A DNA stretch of 64,000 nt from Pseudomonas putida (GCF_005080685.1 NZ_CP039371.1:6324001-6388000), one strand, 5' to 3'; shown: positions 46,492 to 55,842, counted from the stretch's first letter. Numbers and translations are program-made. Notes: generated by a model from the sequence alone, not told the origin.

Positions 46492-46530
46492 ATACAGATC
46501 CACTACCGGAGTAATATTTCCATACAGATC
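46492..46530 (+). promoter_or_regulatory. Direct-repeat operator upstream of the MocR gene
   Basis: ATACAGATC occurs twice in direct orientation (46492-46500 and 46522-46530), exactly 30 bases apart, close to three helical turns. MocR/PdxR regulators typically bind spaced direct repeats, so this is a good candidate for autoregulation. Confidence 0.6.
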
Positions 46531-46608
46531 TGACAGCCAGGCAGCTGAATGCCCAATTTTCGGCCTAACTGTACTGGTCCGCGCCACCCTGCCGCCCAGG
46601 AGTATGCC

Positions 46609-48039
46609 GTGACGCTCTACCTCAACCTCGCCGAACTGCTCGGCACCCGCATCGAGCAGGGCCTCTACCGCCCCGGCCAGCGCCTGCCATCGGTACGCGC
46701 CCTGAGCGTCGAGCATGGCGTCAGCCTGAGCACGGTGCAGCAGGCCTACCGCATGCTCGAAGACAGCGGCATGGTCTCGCCCCGGCCAAAATCCGGCTAC
46801 TTCGTCAGTGAAAACCGCCACCTCCCCGCCCTACCCGCCATCAGCCGCCCGGTCCAGCGCCCTGTGGATATCTCCCAGTGGGAACAGGTGCTGGAGCTGG
46901 TGCGCAGTACCCCGCGCCAGAACGTGATCCAGCTCGGCCGGGGCATGCCCGACATCGACAGCCCCACCCTCAAGCCGTTGCTGCGCAGCCTCGCCCAACT
47001 CAGCCGGCGCCAGGACATGCCCGGCCTGTACTACGACAACATCCACGGTAACCTGGCGCTGCGCGAACAGATCGCCCGGTTGATGCTCGACTCCGGCTGC
47101 CGCCTGGGCCCGGCCGATCTGGTGGTGACCACCGGCTGCCACGAAGCGCTGTCGTGCAGCATTCGCGCGGTATGCGAGCCAGGCGATATCGTCGCGGTGG
47201 ACTCGCCCAGCTTCCACGGCGCCATGCAAACCCTGAAAGGCCTTGGCATGAAAGCCCTGGAGATCCCCACCGACCCGGTCACCGGGATCAGCCTCGAAGC
47301 CCTGGAACTGGCGCTCGAACAGTGGCCGATCAAGCTCATCCAGATCACCCCCAGCTGCAACAACCCCCTGGGCTACATCATGCCCGAGGCGCGCAAGAAG
47401 GCCCTGCTCAACCTGGCGCAGCGCTACGACGTGGCGATTCTGGAAGACGACGTGTATGGCGACCTGGCCTACACCTACCCTCGCCCGCGCACCCTCAAGT
47501 CGTTCGACGACGATGGCCGGGTCCTGCTCTGCAGTTCGTTCTCCAAGACCCTGGCCCCAGGCCTGCGCATCGGCTGGGTCGCCCCCGGACGCTACCTGGA
47601 GCGGGTGCTGCACATGAAGTACATCAGCACCGGCAGCACCGCCAGCCAGCCGCAACTGGCCATCGCCGACTTCATCCAGGGCGGCCACTACCAGCCCCAC
47701 GTACGCCGCATGCGCAGCCAGTACCAGCGCAGCCGCGATCTGATGAGCGACTGGGTGACCCGCTACTTTCCCGCCGGCACCCGTATCAGTCGGCCCCAGG
47801 GCGGGTTCATGCTATGGGTGGAGCTTGCGGAACATTTCGACACGCTGCGGCTGAACCGCGCTTTACTTGAGCAGAACGTGCAGGTTGCCGTGGGCAGCAT
47901 CTTCTCGGCCTCGGGCAAGTTCCGCCATTGCCTGCGCATGAACTTCGCGGCGCGGCCGACCCCGCAGATCGAGGAGGCCGTGCGCAAGGTCGGTGAAACC
48001 GCCCTTCGTCTACTGGAGCAAGATGCAAACCAGGCGTAA
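46609..48039 (+). CDS. MocR-type (GntR-aminotransferase) transcriptional regulator
   Basis: 476 residues: a GntR winged helix at about 2-75 (YLNLAELLGTRIEQGLYRPG then QRLPSVRALSVEHGVSLSTV) and a fold-type-I aminotransferase domain at about 110-470, with the PLP lysine in SSFSKTLAPGLRIGW and PSCNNPLGY. Such regulators sense PLP with an amine or amino acid; the gene may sense a polyamine or GABA because of its neighbours. The start is GTG at 46609 with CAGGAG 7 bases upstream. Confidence 0.9.
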   Translation: MTLYLNLAELLGTRIEQGLYRPGQRLPSVRALSVEHGVSLSTVQQAYRMLEDSGMVSPRPKSGYFVSENRHLPALPAISRPVQRPVDISQWEQVLELVRSTPRQNVIQLGRGMPDIDSPTLKPLLRSLAQLSRRQDMPGLYYDNIHGNLALREQIARLMLDSGCRLGPADLVVTTGCHEALSCSIRAVCEPGDIVAVDSPSFHGAMQTLKGLGMKALEIPTDPVTGISLEALELALEQWPIKLIQITPSCNNPLGYIMPEARKKALLNLAQRYDVAILEDDVYGDLAYTYPRPRTLKSFDDDGRVLLCSSFSKTLAPGLRIGWVAPGRYLERVLHMKYISTGSTASQPQLAIADFIQGGHYQPHVRRMRSQYQRSRDLMSDWVTRYFPAGTRISRPQGGFMLWVELAEHFDTLRLNRALLEQNVQVAVGSIFSASGKFRHCLRMNFAARPTPQIEEAVRKVGETALRLLEQDANQA

Positions 48040-48099
48040 CTTTGCGCCGCCCTCGACAGTCCAACCTTCCAAGACCGTGCCGCACAGGACCCTGCCCCC

Positions 48100-49653
48100 T
48101 TGAGACTCCCGCGAGCTCTGCCTATTTTGCTGGCACTGCTGCTTGCCCTGAGTGGCTGCGCCAGCACCGACGGCCCGCGCAAGGTCAGCCAGGCGCTGGC
48201 CGCCAGCGACTCGGCCCTCGGCCGCTCGGTACTGCGCCAGGCCGCGCCCTACCAAGGGCGCTCGGGCTTTCGCCTGCTGCCCAACAGCAACGAGGCGTTC
48301 CGCGCCCGCGCCGAGCTGATCCGCAACGCCCAGGCGAGCATCGACCTGCAGTACTACATCGTCCACGACGGCCTCAGCACCCGCGCCCTGGTGCACGAGC
48401 TGCTGCGCGCCGCAGACCGCGGCGTGCGCATCCGCATTCTGCTCGACGACACCACCAGCGACGGCCTGGACACCTTGATCGGCACCCTCGATGCCCATCC
48501 CAACATCCATATCCGCCTGTTCAACCCGCTGCACCTGGGGCGCAGCACCGGCGCCACCCGCGCCATGGGTCGGCTGTTCAACCTGTCGCGCCAGCATCGA
48601 CGCATGCACAACAAGCTGTTCGTGGTGGACAACGCCATGGCCATCGTCGGCGGGCGCAACCTGGGTGACGAGTACTTCGACGCCGAGCCCAACCTCAACT
48701 TCACCGACATCGACCTGCTGGGCGTGGGGCCGGTGGCCGAGCAGCTCGGGCACGGTTTCGACCAGTACTGGAACAGCGCCCTGAGCCGACCGATAGGTGA
48801 ATTCCTCTGGCACAAGCCCGATGCCGACGACCTGCACGCCAGCCGTCGACGCCTGGAGGTGTCGCTGGCCGAGGCGCGCACCCAACGCAAGGCCCTGTAC
48901 GACCGCCTGATGGCCTATCAATCGCAGCCACGCCTGGACATCTGGCGCAACGAGTTGATCTGGGCCCATAGCCAGGCCCTGTGGGATGCACCGAGCAAGG
49001 TCCTGGCCGACGACGAACCGGACCCTCAGTTGCTGATGACCCAACAACTGGCACCGGACCTGAACAGCGTGCACCGCGAACTGATCATGGTGTCGGCGTA
49101 CTTCGTGCCCGGCGAGTCCGGGCTGCTGTACCTCACCGGGCGCGCTGACCGGGGGACCTCGGTGAAGCTGCTGACCAATTCGCTGGAAGCGACCGATGTG
49201 CCTGCCGTGCATGGCGGCTACGCGCCCTATCGCCGTGCACTGCTCGAACATGGCGTGCAACTGTATGAATTGCGCCGCCAGCCCGGCGACCCCAGCGCCG
49301 GGCGCTTGAGCTTTCGCGGCAGTTCCGACTCGAGCCTGCACAGCAAGGCCATCGTGCTGGACAGGCGCAAGACCTTCATCGGCTCGTTCAACTTCGACCC
49401 GCGCTCGGTGTTGTGGAACACCGAAGTGGGCGTGATGGTGGACAGCCCGGAACTGGCCGAGTACACCCGCGAGCTGGCCTTGCAGGGCATGGCGCCGGCG
49501 CTGAGCTATCAGGTCAAGTTGGTGGACGACAAGATGGTCTGGGCCACCGAAGACGACGGCCACCGGCACATGCTCACCTCGGAGCCGGGTGGGCTGTGGC
49601 GGCAGTTCAATGCCTGGGTCAGCAAGGCAGTCGGGTTGGAGAAGATGTTGTAG
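48100..49653 (+). CDS. Phospholipase D-family lipoprotein (cardiolipin synthase-like)
   Basis: 517 residues with a lipoprotein signal ending at Cys20 (LALSGC). Two HKD catalytic motifs are visible: HNKLFVVDNAMAIVGGRN and HSKAIVLDRRKTFIGSFNFD. This matches YmdC/ClsC-like proteins that use phosphatidyl groups; attachment to the outer membrane is likely from the lipobox. Hydrolase or transferase cannot be told. The start is a TTG at 48100; the frame has no better codon that keeps the signal peptide, and AGGAC lies 10 bases upstream. It follows the MocR gene by 60 bases. Confidence 0.88.
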   Translation: MRLPRALPILLALLLALSGCASTDGPRKVSQALAASDSALGRSVLRQAAPYQGRSGFRLLPNSNEAFRARAELIRNAQASIDLQYYIVHDGLSTRALVHELLRAADRGVRIRILLDDTTSDGLDTLIGTLDAHPNIHIRLFNPLHLGRSTGATRAMGRLFNLSRQHRRMHNKLFVVDNAMAIVGGRNLGDEYFDAEPNLNFTDIDLLGVGPVAEQLGHGFDQYWNSALSRPIGEFLWHKPDADDLHASRRRLEVSLAEARTQRKALYDRLMAYQSQPRLDIWRNELIWAHSQALWDAPSKVLADDEPDPQLLMTQQLAPDLNSVHRELIMVSAYFVPGESGLLYLTGRADRGTSVKLLTNSLEATDVPAVHGGYAPYRRALLEHGVQLYELRRQPGDPSAGRLSFRGSSDSSLHSKAIVLDRRKTFIGSFNFDPRSVLWNTEVGVMVDSPELAEYTRELALQGMAPALSYQVKLVDDKMVWATEDDGHRHMLTSEPGGLWRQFNAWVSKAVGLEKML

Positions 49654-49679
49654 CCATCATCGCCGGTACCCGGCGACCG

Positions 49680-49742
49680 ATGTGGGAGCGGCCTTGCCGG
49701 AGCGCCGGACCGGTCGGATCGGGCCGCAAAGCGGCCCCAAGA
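49680..49742. repeat. REP element with hairpin
   Basis: GTGGGAGCGGCCTTGCCGGA followed by GGGCCGCAAAGCGGCCC, between convergent genes. The CCGGACCGGTCGG palindrome inside it is unlike the other REPs. Confidence 0.75.
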
Positions 49743-49746
49743 TCTG

Positions 49747-50886
49747 TCAGGCAGAAGCCGGCTCGAACGCCCCACGCCGCTGGGTCAAGACCACCAACCC
49801 CGCCGCCCCCGCCGCCATCAGCCACAGCAACGCATGGCCGCTGATCCACTGGCTGCCGGCCCCGGCCAGCAGCGGCCCGAGCAGGCAACCGATACCCCAC
49901 AGCTGCGCCACGTGGGCATTGGCGCGCACCAGCGCGTCATCCCGATAACGCTCGCCGATCAGTACCAACGACAAGGTGAACAACCCGCCCGCGCTGGCCC
50001 CGAACAGCACCCACAACGGCCAGATCAGCGGGGTCTGCAGCAGCAGCGGGATCGCCAGGCTGGAGCCCAGCAACGCCACCGCGCATCCGGTGAACAGGGT
50101 ACGCCGCGACATGCGGTCGGCCAGGGCGCCGATCGGCAATTGCAGCACCGCATCGCCGACCACCACGGTGCTGACCATGAACAGCGCGATTTCGGTGCTG
50201 AAGCCCTGTTGCAAGCAGTAAACCGGCAGCAGGGTGAGAATCATCGCCTCGAACGCGGCGAACAGGGCGATGGCCCAGGCGATCACCGGCAGCCGTCGGC
50301 AGAAGCCGAACAGGTCGGCGAAGGTGACGCTGCACGCTTCGGTGCTGGGCGCCCCGCCGCGGCCCAGCAGCAACAAAGGTGCGAGCAGCAGCAGGCCGGT
50401 CGCGGCCCAGAAGCCGAAGTCGTCGTCAGAGCCGAGAAAGCCCAGCACCAGCGGCCCGGCCAGTTGGCTCAAGGCATAGCTGCTGCCGTAAAGCGCCACC
50501 AGGCGACCGCGCCACTGCTCGACCACCAGCTGGTTGATCCAGCTCTCGCCAAGAATGAACACCACGGTCAGCGACATACCGATCAACAGGCGCAGCGCCA
50601 GCCACAGCGGGTAGCTCGGCAGCAATGCCAGCAAGCCGATCGACAGCGCCCCGCCCCATAGGCACAGGCGCATCGCTGAAGGCACGCCGACCCAGCCGGC
50701 CAGGCGGCTGGCCAGGCTGGCGCCGAGCAGCACGCCGATGGCCGGCATCGCCGCCATCACGCCAATGGCGAACCCGCCGTAGCCCCAGCCCTCCAGGCGC
50801 AAGGACACCAGCGGCATGCTCACGCCGAGCGCAAGCCCGACACTGAGCACCGACGCCAGCACGGCAAAGTAGGTTCCCCAACGCAT
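49747..50886 (-). CDS. MFS transporter
   Basis: 379 residues, twelve predicted helices, of the sugar-transporter-like YcaD type (opening GTYFAVLASVLSVGLALG; ESWINQLVVEQWRGR between helices 4 and 5). Substrate unknown. The ATG at 50886 has GGGAGG 5 bases upstream; an upstream ATG at 50919 is in frame but poorly placed. It lies downstream of the aldehyde dehydrogenase gene on the same strand, separated by a REP pair. Confidence 0.85.
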   Translation of the reverse strand: MRWGTYFAVLASVLSVGLALGVSMPLVSLRLEGWGYGGFAIGVMAAMPAIGVLLGASLASRLAGWVGVPSAMRLCLWGGALSIGLLALLPSYPLWLALRLLIGMSLTVVFILGESWINQLVVEQWRGRLVALYGSSYALSQLAGPLVLGFLGSDDDFGFWAATGLLLLAPLLLLGRGGAPSTEACSVTFADLFGFCRRLPVIAWAIALFAAFEAMILTLLPVYCLQQGFSTEIALFMVSTVVVGDAVLQLPIGALADRMSRRTLFTGCAVALLGSSLAIPLLLQTPLIWPLWVLFGASAGGLFTLSLVLIGERYRDDALVRANAHVAQLWGIGCLLGPLLAGAGSQWISGHALLWLMAAGAAGLVVLTQRRGAFEPASA

Positions 50887-50919
50887 AGCGGCCTCCCAGG
50901 CAGATTTTTCCAGGTCCAT

Positions 50920-51022
50920 TCGCGGGACAAGCCCGCTCCCACAGGTTTACCACCGGCATCGAAAGCCGTGGAGAACCTGTGGGAGCGGGCTTGTCCCGCG
51001 AATGGGCCGCAAAGCGGCCCCA
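50920..51022. repeat. Inverted REP pair (CGGGACAAGCCCGC class)
   Basis: ATTCGCGGGACAAGCCCGCT and its inverted partner, followed by GGGCCGCAAAGCGGCCC just after the aldehyde dehydrogenase stop; the last hairpin may end that transcript. Confidence 0.85.
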
Positions 51023-51027
51023 GCGAC

Positions 51028-52521
51028 TTACAGCTTGATCCAGGTCGCCTTCAGCTCGGTGTACTTCTCCAGTGCGTGCAGCGACTTGTCACGGCCGTTG
51101 CCCGACTGCTTGAAGCCACCGAACGGCGCGGTCATGTCGCCGCCGTCGTACTGGTTGACCCAGACGCTGCCAGCGCGCACGGCACGGGCGGTCTTGTGCG
51201 CCTTGGAGATGTCCGAGGTCCAGATGCCGGCGGCCAGGCCATACGGGGTGTCGTTGGCGATGGCGATGGCTTCTTCGGCGGTGTCGAAGGCGATCACCGA
51301 CAGCACTGGGCCGAAGATCTCTTCCTGGGCGATCTTCATGGCGTTGGTGACGCCGTCGAAGATGGTCGGCTCAACGTAGGTGCCGCCGGTTTCCTCCAAG
51401 GTGCGCTTGCCACCGGCCAGCAGCTTGGCGCCATCCTTGTGGCCGGCGTCGATGTACGACAGCACGGTGTTCATCTGCTGGGTGTCGACCAGGGCACCGA
51501 CAGTGGTTTGTGGGTCCAGCGGGTTGCCTGGCTTCCAGCCTTTGAGGGCCTCGACCACCATGGGCAGGAACTTGTCCTTGATCGAGCGCTCGACCAGCAG
51601 GCGGGAACCGGCGGTGCAGACTTCGCCCTGGTTGAAGGCGATAGCGCTGGCGGCGGATTCGGCGGCGGCTTGCAGGTCCGGGGCGTCGGCGAAGACGATG
51701 TTCGGGCTCTTGCCACCGGCTTCCAGCCAGATGCGCTTCATGTTCGACTCGCCCGCGTAGATCATCAGTTGCTTGGCGATCTTGGTGGAGCCGGTGAACA
51801 CCAGGGTATCGACGTCCATGTGCAGGGCCAGGGCCTTGCCCACGGTGTGGCCATAGCCTGGCAGCACGTTGAGCACGCCGGCCGGGATGCCGGCATCGAT
51901 GGCCAACTGGGCGATGCGGATGGCCGTCAGCGGCGATTTTTCGGACGGCTTGAGCACCACCGAGTTACCGGTGGCCAGGGCTGGGCCGAGTTTCCAGCAG
52001 GCCATCAGCAGCGGGAAGTTCCACGGTACGATGGCACCGACTACGCCAACTGGCTCACGGGTGACCAGGCCCAGCTGGTCGTGTGGAGTCGGGGCGACTT
52101 CGTCGTAGACCTTGTCGATGGCCTCGGCGGTCCAGTGGATGGCATTGGCCGCGCCTGGAACGTCGATACTGGAGGAGTCGCCGATCGGCTTGCCCATGTC
52201 CAGGGTTTCGAGCAGCGCCAGCTCTTCGACGTTCTTGCGCAAGAGGTCTGCGAAGCGGATCAGCTTGGCCTTGCGCTTGGCTGGAGCCAGCTGCGACCAG
52301 ACGCCGGAATCGAAGGTAGCGCGGGCGTTTTCCACGGCGCGGTTGGCATCGGCCAGGTCGCAGCTGGCGATCTTGGCCAGGAAGCGTCCGTCGACCGGGC
52401 TCAGGCAGTCGAAGGTTTCACCGGATGCGGCATCGGTGTATTCGCCGTTGATGAAGGCGCGACCTTCGATCTTCAATTGCTGGGCACGTTGTTCCCAGTC
52501 CGCACGAGTCAGGGTGGTCAT
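51028..52521 (-). CDS. kauB: Aldehyde dehydrogenase, KauB/PuuC type
   Basis: A 497-residue NAD(P)-dependent enzyme. Catalytic Glu267 in WLEAGGKSPN and Cys302 in NQGEVCTAGS sit at the classical ALDH positions. By synteny with PA5312 it should oxidise 4-guanidinobutyraldehyde, gamma-glutamylaminobutyraldehyde or related aldehydes from polyamine and arginine breakdown. GAGGAG lies 8 bases before the ATG. It is divergent from a cupin gene with 196 bases between starts. Confidence 0.88.
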   Translation of the reverse strand: MTTLTRADWEQRAQQLKIEGRAFINGEYTDAASGETFDCLSPVDGRFLAKIASCDLADANRAVENARATFDSGVWSQLAPAKRKAKLIRFADLLRKNVEELALLETLDMGKPIGDSSSIDVPGAANAIHWTAEAIDKVYDEVAPTPHDQLGLVTREPVGVVGAIVPWNFPLLMACWKLGPALATGNSVVLKPSEKSPLTAIRIAQLAIDAGIPAGVLNVLPGYGHTVGKALALHMDVDTLVFTGSTKIAKQLMIYAGESNMKRIWLEAGGKSPNIVFADAPDLQAAAESAASAIAFNQGEVCTAGSRLLVERSIKDKFLPMVVEALKGWKPGNPLDPQTTVGALVDTQQMNTVLSYIDAGHKDGAKLLAGGKRTLEETGGTYVEPTIFDGVTNAMKIAQEEIFGPVLSVIAFDTAEEAIAIANDTPYGLAAGIWTSDISKAHKTARAVRAGSVWVNQYDGGDMTAPFGGFKQSGNGRDKSLHALEKYTELKATWIKL

Positions 52522-52682
52522 ACGAAACTCCTCCTCTTGTTTAAGTGCAACGCCGCACTGAGGACTCACTGGCGTTGTCGGAATTCTGGCCGGGCGACGA
52601 GCGCACACTGGCAAGCGATACCCTAAACCAGGCAGTGTAAACTATCAATATATTTGACACGAAAGGCTCAAAAGCCTACTGA

Positions 52683-52700
52683 TGTTCATTTTATTAAACA
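52683..52700. promoter_or_regulatory. Imperfect dyad upstream of the cupin gene
   Basis: TGTTCA-N6-TAAACA (5 of 6 symmetric positions) in the divergent region between the aldehyde dehydrogenase and cupin genes. A possible repressor site, perhaps for the PauR-like protein; no second copy is seen here. Confidence 0.3.
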
Positions 52701-52717
52701 ATAACAGGAGCCGCACC

Positions 52718-53077
52718 ATGAGCATTGCCAGCATCGTCGATTTCGCCCAGGCGCAAACCCAGGTCGAACGCTACCGCCCAGCGGCGGAAAAAATCCTCAA
52801 GGGCGAGCCGGACCAGGCCGTCTACAACCATTACTCCAGCCCATGCGAACAGTTCGCTGCCGGCGTGTGGGAAGGTGAAGTAGGGCAATGGACAGTGAAC
52901 TACACCGAGCACGAGTACTGTGAGATCGTCCAGGGCGTTTCGGTGCTGCGTGACCAGGAAGGTAACGCCAAGACATTGCGCGCTGGTGACCGTTTCGTCA
53001 TCCCGGCCGGCTTCAAGGGTACCTGGGAGGTGCTGGAGCCTTGCCGCAAGATCTATGTGATGTTCGAGAGCAAGTGA
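52718..53077 (+). CDS. Cupin protein
   Basis: A 119-residue single-domain cupin of the cupin_3/DUF861 type. Motif 1 is EHEYCEIVQGVSVL and motif 2 is GDRFVIPAGFKGTWEVLE. The metal ligands are only partly the classic His set. Small cupins of this kind occur with polyamine and ureide catabolism genes, and the divergent aldehyde dehydrogenase supports that. AGGAGC lies 7 bases before the ATG at 52718. Reaction unknown. Confidence 0.82.
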   Translation: MSIASIVDFAQAQTQVERYRPAAEKILKGEPDQAVYNHYSSPCEQFAAGVWEGEVGQWTVNYTEHEYCEIVQGVSVLRDQEGNAKTLRAGDRFVIPAGFKGTWEVLEPCRKIYVMFESK

Positions 53078-53174
53078 ACATTGGCGCGGGTGGTATCCGG
53101 CTAACGCCAGCCAGCGGGGCAGCCACTGGATCATCGTGCCGTCCAGTCCGGACACTCAATCACGGAGAAACACC

Positions 53175-53375
53175 ATGACCACCGATATCCTCGCCCCTGC
53201 CCGTCACGTCGTTGCCAGCTGCTACGTCGAAACCGTCAAGCCGTACATCCTCGAACTGACCGGCCTGACCACGGCCGCCGGCCCGAATGACATCACCACC
53301 AAGGACATCCGCAGTGACCGCGTGATGATCATCGTCGATGACAATGGCATCATCACCGGCCTGAAAATCCAGTAA
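53175..53375 (+). CDS. Small protein, possibly I78 inhibitor-like
   Basis: A 66-residue cytoplasmic protein without signal peptide. CGGAGA lies 7 bases before the ATG. The C-terminal part (RSDRVMIIVDDNGIITGLKI) resembles the strand-loop-strand end of I78/potato-inhibitor-I-like small proteins, but the cysteines of that family are missing. It sits between the cupin gene and a terminator and could be co-transcribed with the cupin gene. I do not recognise a firm family. Confidence 0.55.
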   Translation: MTTDILAPARHVVASCYVETVKPYILELTGLTTAAGPNDITTKDIRSDRVMIIVDDNGIITGLKIQ

Positions 53376-53392
53376 GCCCCCCGGGGACGAAG

Positions 53393-53417
53393 AGGCGCCT
53401 GTCGAGGCGCCTTTTTT
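53393..53417 (+). terminator. Intrinsic terminator
   Basis: AGGCGCC (53393-53399) pairs with GGCGCCT (53406-53412), followed by a T-run. Ends transcripts of the cupin and small-protein genes. Confidence 0.88.
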
Positions 53418-53423
53418 CATGCG

Positions 53424-53462
53424 CAAAAAAAACCCGCGTCCTTGCGGATGCGGGCTTTTTTC
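53424..53462 (-). terminator. Intrinsic terminator of rpmB-rpmG
   Basis: CCCGC/GCGGG stem with an inner GGAT/GTCC arm, flanked by eight A's on the left and six T's on the right. On the minus strand it ends the ribosomal protein operon; it may also work on the plus strand. Confidence 0.85.
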
Positions 53463-53476
53463 AGGTTGCCGATCAA

Positions 53477-53632
53477 TTACTTGATCTTGGCTTCCTTGTA
53501 CACCACGTGCTTGCGAACAACCGGATCGTATTTCTTGATCTCGATTTTGTCCGGGGTGGTGCGCTTGTTCTTGTCGGTGGTGTAGAAGTGGCCGGTACCG
53601 GCACTCGAAACCAGACGGATCAATTCACGCAT
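53477..53632 (-). CDS. rpmG: Ribosomal protein bL33
   Basis: 51 residues, read from the minus strand: [20 protein letters not shown] and on through [19 protein letters not shown]. This is the cysteine-free (zinc-independent) form of L33. Eleven bases separate it from rpmB, so the two form the usual rpmB-rpmG operon. Large ribosomal subunit. Confidence 0.97.
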   Translation of the reverse strand: MRELIRLVSSAGTGHFYTTDKNKRTTPDKIEIKKYDPVVRKHVVYKEAKIK

Positions 53633-53643
53633 GATGTTCTCCC

Positions 53644-53880
53644 TTAAACCTTGGCGCCAGCTTTGCGGATGTCAACCAGAACGGCGTCGATACCGCGCTT
53701 GTCGATGATACGCATGCCTTTGGCGGAAACGCGCAGACGCACGAAGCGCTTCTCGGATTCAACCCAGAAACGGTGGTGCTGCAGGTTCGGCAGGAAACGA
53801 CGACGGGTTTTGTTGTTTGCGTGGGAAATGTTGTTCCCGGTTACTGGACCCTTACCAGTAACTTGACAGACTCTCGACAT
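53644..53880 (-). CDS. rpmB: Ribosomal protein bL28
   Basis: 78 residues, full length, beginning [20 protein letters not shown] with the basic stretch [11 protein letters not shown]. It has a single cysteine (Cys5) and lacks the CxxC pairs of zinc-binding L28, matching the cysteine-free L33 next to it. First gene of rpmB-rpmG. Confidence 0.97.
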   Translation of the reverse strand: MSRVCQVTGKGPVTGNNISHANNKTRRRFLPNLQHHRFWVESEKRFVRLRVSAKGMRIIDKRGIDAVLVDIRKAGAKV

Positions 53881-54027
53881 GACTCAGCCCTCTAAAACCA
53901 CATGCCCAACCCGGCATGGGTTGGCCGCTTAATCTCTCAGTCTTTGGCGCCAGGCGCCGTGATTCTGGAGGTCTTATCGACCGGATCCGCTTATGCGACA
54001 GGCCGAGCCCCTAGAAAAGAGCGCTGC

Positions 54028-54056
54028 TTTATACCAGAAAGACTACGCCACAACAA
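54028..54056 (-). promoter_or_regulatory. Probable sigma-70 promoter of rpmB-rpmG
   Basis: On the minus strand TTGTTG-N17-TATAAA, giving a start near 54021 and a leader of about 140 bases. The rest of 53881-54242 holds that leader and the short upstream region of the peptide-binding-protein gene; nothing else is recognised. Confidence 0.6.
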
Positions 54057-54242
54057 CAGATGATGAGCATCCGCACGCTGCAAAATGCGCGCGAGCAGCA
54101 TAGCGACTCGCCCGGCGCCGTGTCGACCGCTCGTCGCCAACTGAGGTAAAAAGAAGGTAGTCATTTGCTTTATCCCACACTAGGGTAGGACGTTTCCAGA
54201 CTGCACCGGTCAGATAGGTCACTGACCCTCCAAGGAGCTCCA

Positions 54243-55832
54243 ATGCGCGCCGCCGCCCTTTCCTTATTGTTCACCTCCTTGCTCGCCGCAGGAATCGCCC
54301 AGGCCGCCCCTTTGAGCGTGTGCAGCGAAGCCAGCCCCGAGGGCTTCGACGTCGTCCAGTACAACTCGCTCACCACCACCAATGCCTCGGCGGACGTGCT
54401 GATGAACCGGCTGGTCGAGTTCGATGCCGCACAGGGCAAGGTGGTGCCGAGCCTGGCGCAGAGCTGGAGCGTCTCGGCCGATGGCCTCACCTATGATTTC
54501 AAGCTGCGCGATGGGGTGAAGTTTCACACCACCGCCTACTTCAAGCCGACCCGCGAACTGAACGCAGACGACGTGCTGTTCAGCTTCCAGCGTATGCTCT
54601 ATCCGGCCCATGCCTGGCACAAGACCGCACCGGGCGGCTACCCGCACGCCCAGTCGCTGCAACTGGGCAGCCTGATCAAGGCTATCGAGGCCCCTGACCC
54701 GCAGACCGTGCGCTTCACCCTGAGCCACGCCGATGCCACCTTCCTCGCCACCCTGAGCATGGGCTTCGCCTCGATCTATTCGGCCGAATACGCCGACCAG
54801 TTGCTCAAGGCCGGCAGCCCGGAAAAGCTCAACAGCCAGCCAATCGGCACCGGCCCGTTCGTTTTCCAGCGTTTCCAGAAGGACGCGGTGGTGCGTTACC
54901 GCGCCAACCCCGACTACTTCGCTGGCAAGCCTGCCGTCGACCCGCTGATCTTCGCCATCACCACCGACGCCAACGTGCGCCTGCAGAAGCTCAAGCGTGG
55001 CGAATGCCAGGTCGCCCTTTCGCCCAAGCCGCTGGACATCGCCGAAGCGGCCCAGGACAGCAACCTCCAGGTCGCCCAGACCCCGGCCTTCATGACCGCC
55101 TTCGTCGCCATCAACAGCGAGCACCCGCCGCTGGACAAGCCCGAGGTCCGCCAGGCGATCAACCTGGCGTTCGACAAGCAGGCCTATCTCAAGGCGGTGT
55201 TCGAAGGTACCGCCACTGCAGCCAACGGTCCTTACCCAGCCAACACCTGGAGCTACGCCAAGGACCTGCCGGGCTATCCGCTGGACCTGGCCAAGGCCAA
55301 GGCCCTGCTGGCCAAGGCAGGCCTTGCCGAGGGCTTCAGCACGACGATCTGGACCCGCCCCTCGGGCAGCCTGCTCAACCCCAACCCGAGCCTGGGCGCG
55401 CAGATGCTCCAGGCCGACCTTGCCAAGGTCGGCATCAAGGCCGAGATCCGCGTGATCGAGTGGGGCGAGCTGATCCGTCGCGCCAAGGCTGGCGAGCACG
55501 ACCTGCTGTTCATGGGCTGGGCCGGTGACAACGGCGACCCGGACAACTTCCTCAGCCCGCAGTTTTCCTGCGCCGCGGTGAAGTCGGGGACCAACTTCGC
55601 GCGGTTCTGCGACAACCGTTTGGACCAACTCATCAGCGCCGGGCGCACGACCAACGACCAGAGCGTGCGCAGCCGGCTGTACCAGCAGGCGCAGACCCTG
55701 ATCCAGCAGCAGGCGCTGTGGGTGCCGCTGGCGCATCCGACTGCAGCGACGTTGCTGCGCAAGGGCGTCGAGGGGTATCAGGTGAGCCCGTTCGGGCGGC
55801 TGGATTTCAGTAAGGTGTCGACAACCCGCTGA
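54243..55832 (+). CDS. Periplasmic peptide-binding protein (DppA-like)
   Basis: A 529-residue SBP_bac_5 solute-binding protein. Signal peptide residues 1-22 end at AQAAPLS. Family segments are visible at LVEFDAAQGKVVPSLAQSWS, IGTGPFVFQRF and MGWAGDNGDPDNFLSPQFSC. It corresponds by locus to PA5317 (DppA5) of P. aeruginosa, which loads di- and tripeptides onto the DppBCDF transporter. No permease or ATPase gene is nearby. Strong AAGGAGC site 7 bases upstream. A REP pair follows. Confidence 0.9.
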   Translation: MRAAALSLLFTSLLAAGIAQAAPLSVCSEASPEGFDVVQYNSLTTTNASADVLMNRLVEFDAAQGKVVPSLAQSWSVSADGLTYDFKLRDGVKFHTTAYFKPTRELNADDVLFSFQRMLYPAHAWHKTAPGGYPHAQSLQLGSLIKAIEAPDPQTVRFTLSHADATFLATLSMGFASIYSAEYADQLLKAGSPEKLNSQPIGTGPFVFQRFQKDAVVRYRANPDYFAGKPAVDPLIFAITTDANVRLQKLKRGECQVALSPKPLDIAEAAQDSNLQVAQTPAFMTAFVAINSEHPPLDKPEVRQAINLAFDKQAYLKAVFEGTATAANGPYPANTWSYAKDLPGYPLDLAKAKALLAKAGLAEGFSTTIWTRPSGSLLNPNPSLGAQMLQADLAKVGIKAEIRVIEWGELIRRAKAGEHDLLFMGWAGDNGDPDNFLSPQFSCAAVKSGTNFARFCDNRLDQLISAGRTTNDQSVRSRLYQQAQTLIQQQALWVPLAHPTAATLLRKGVEGYQVSPFGRLDFSKVSTTR

Positions 55833-55842
55833 AACCTGCACC

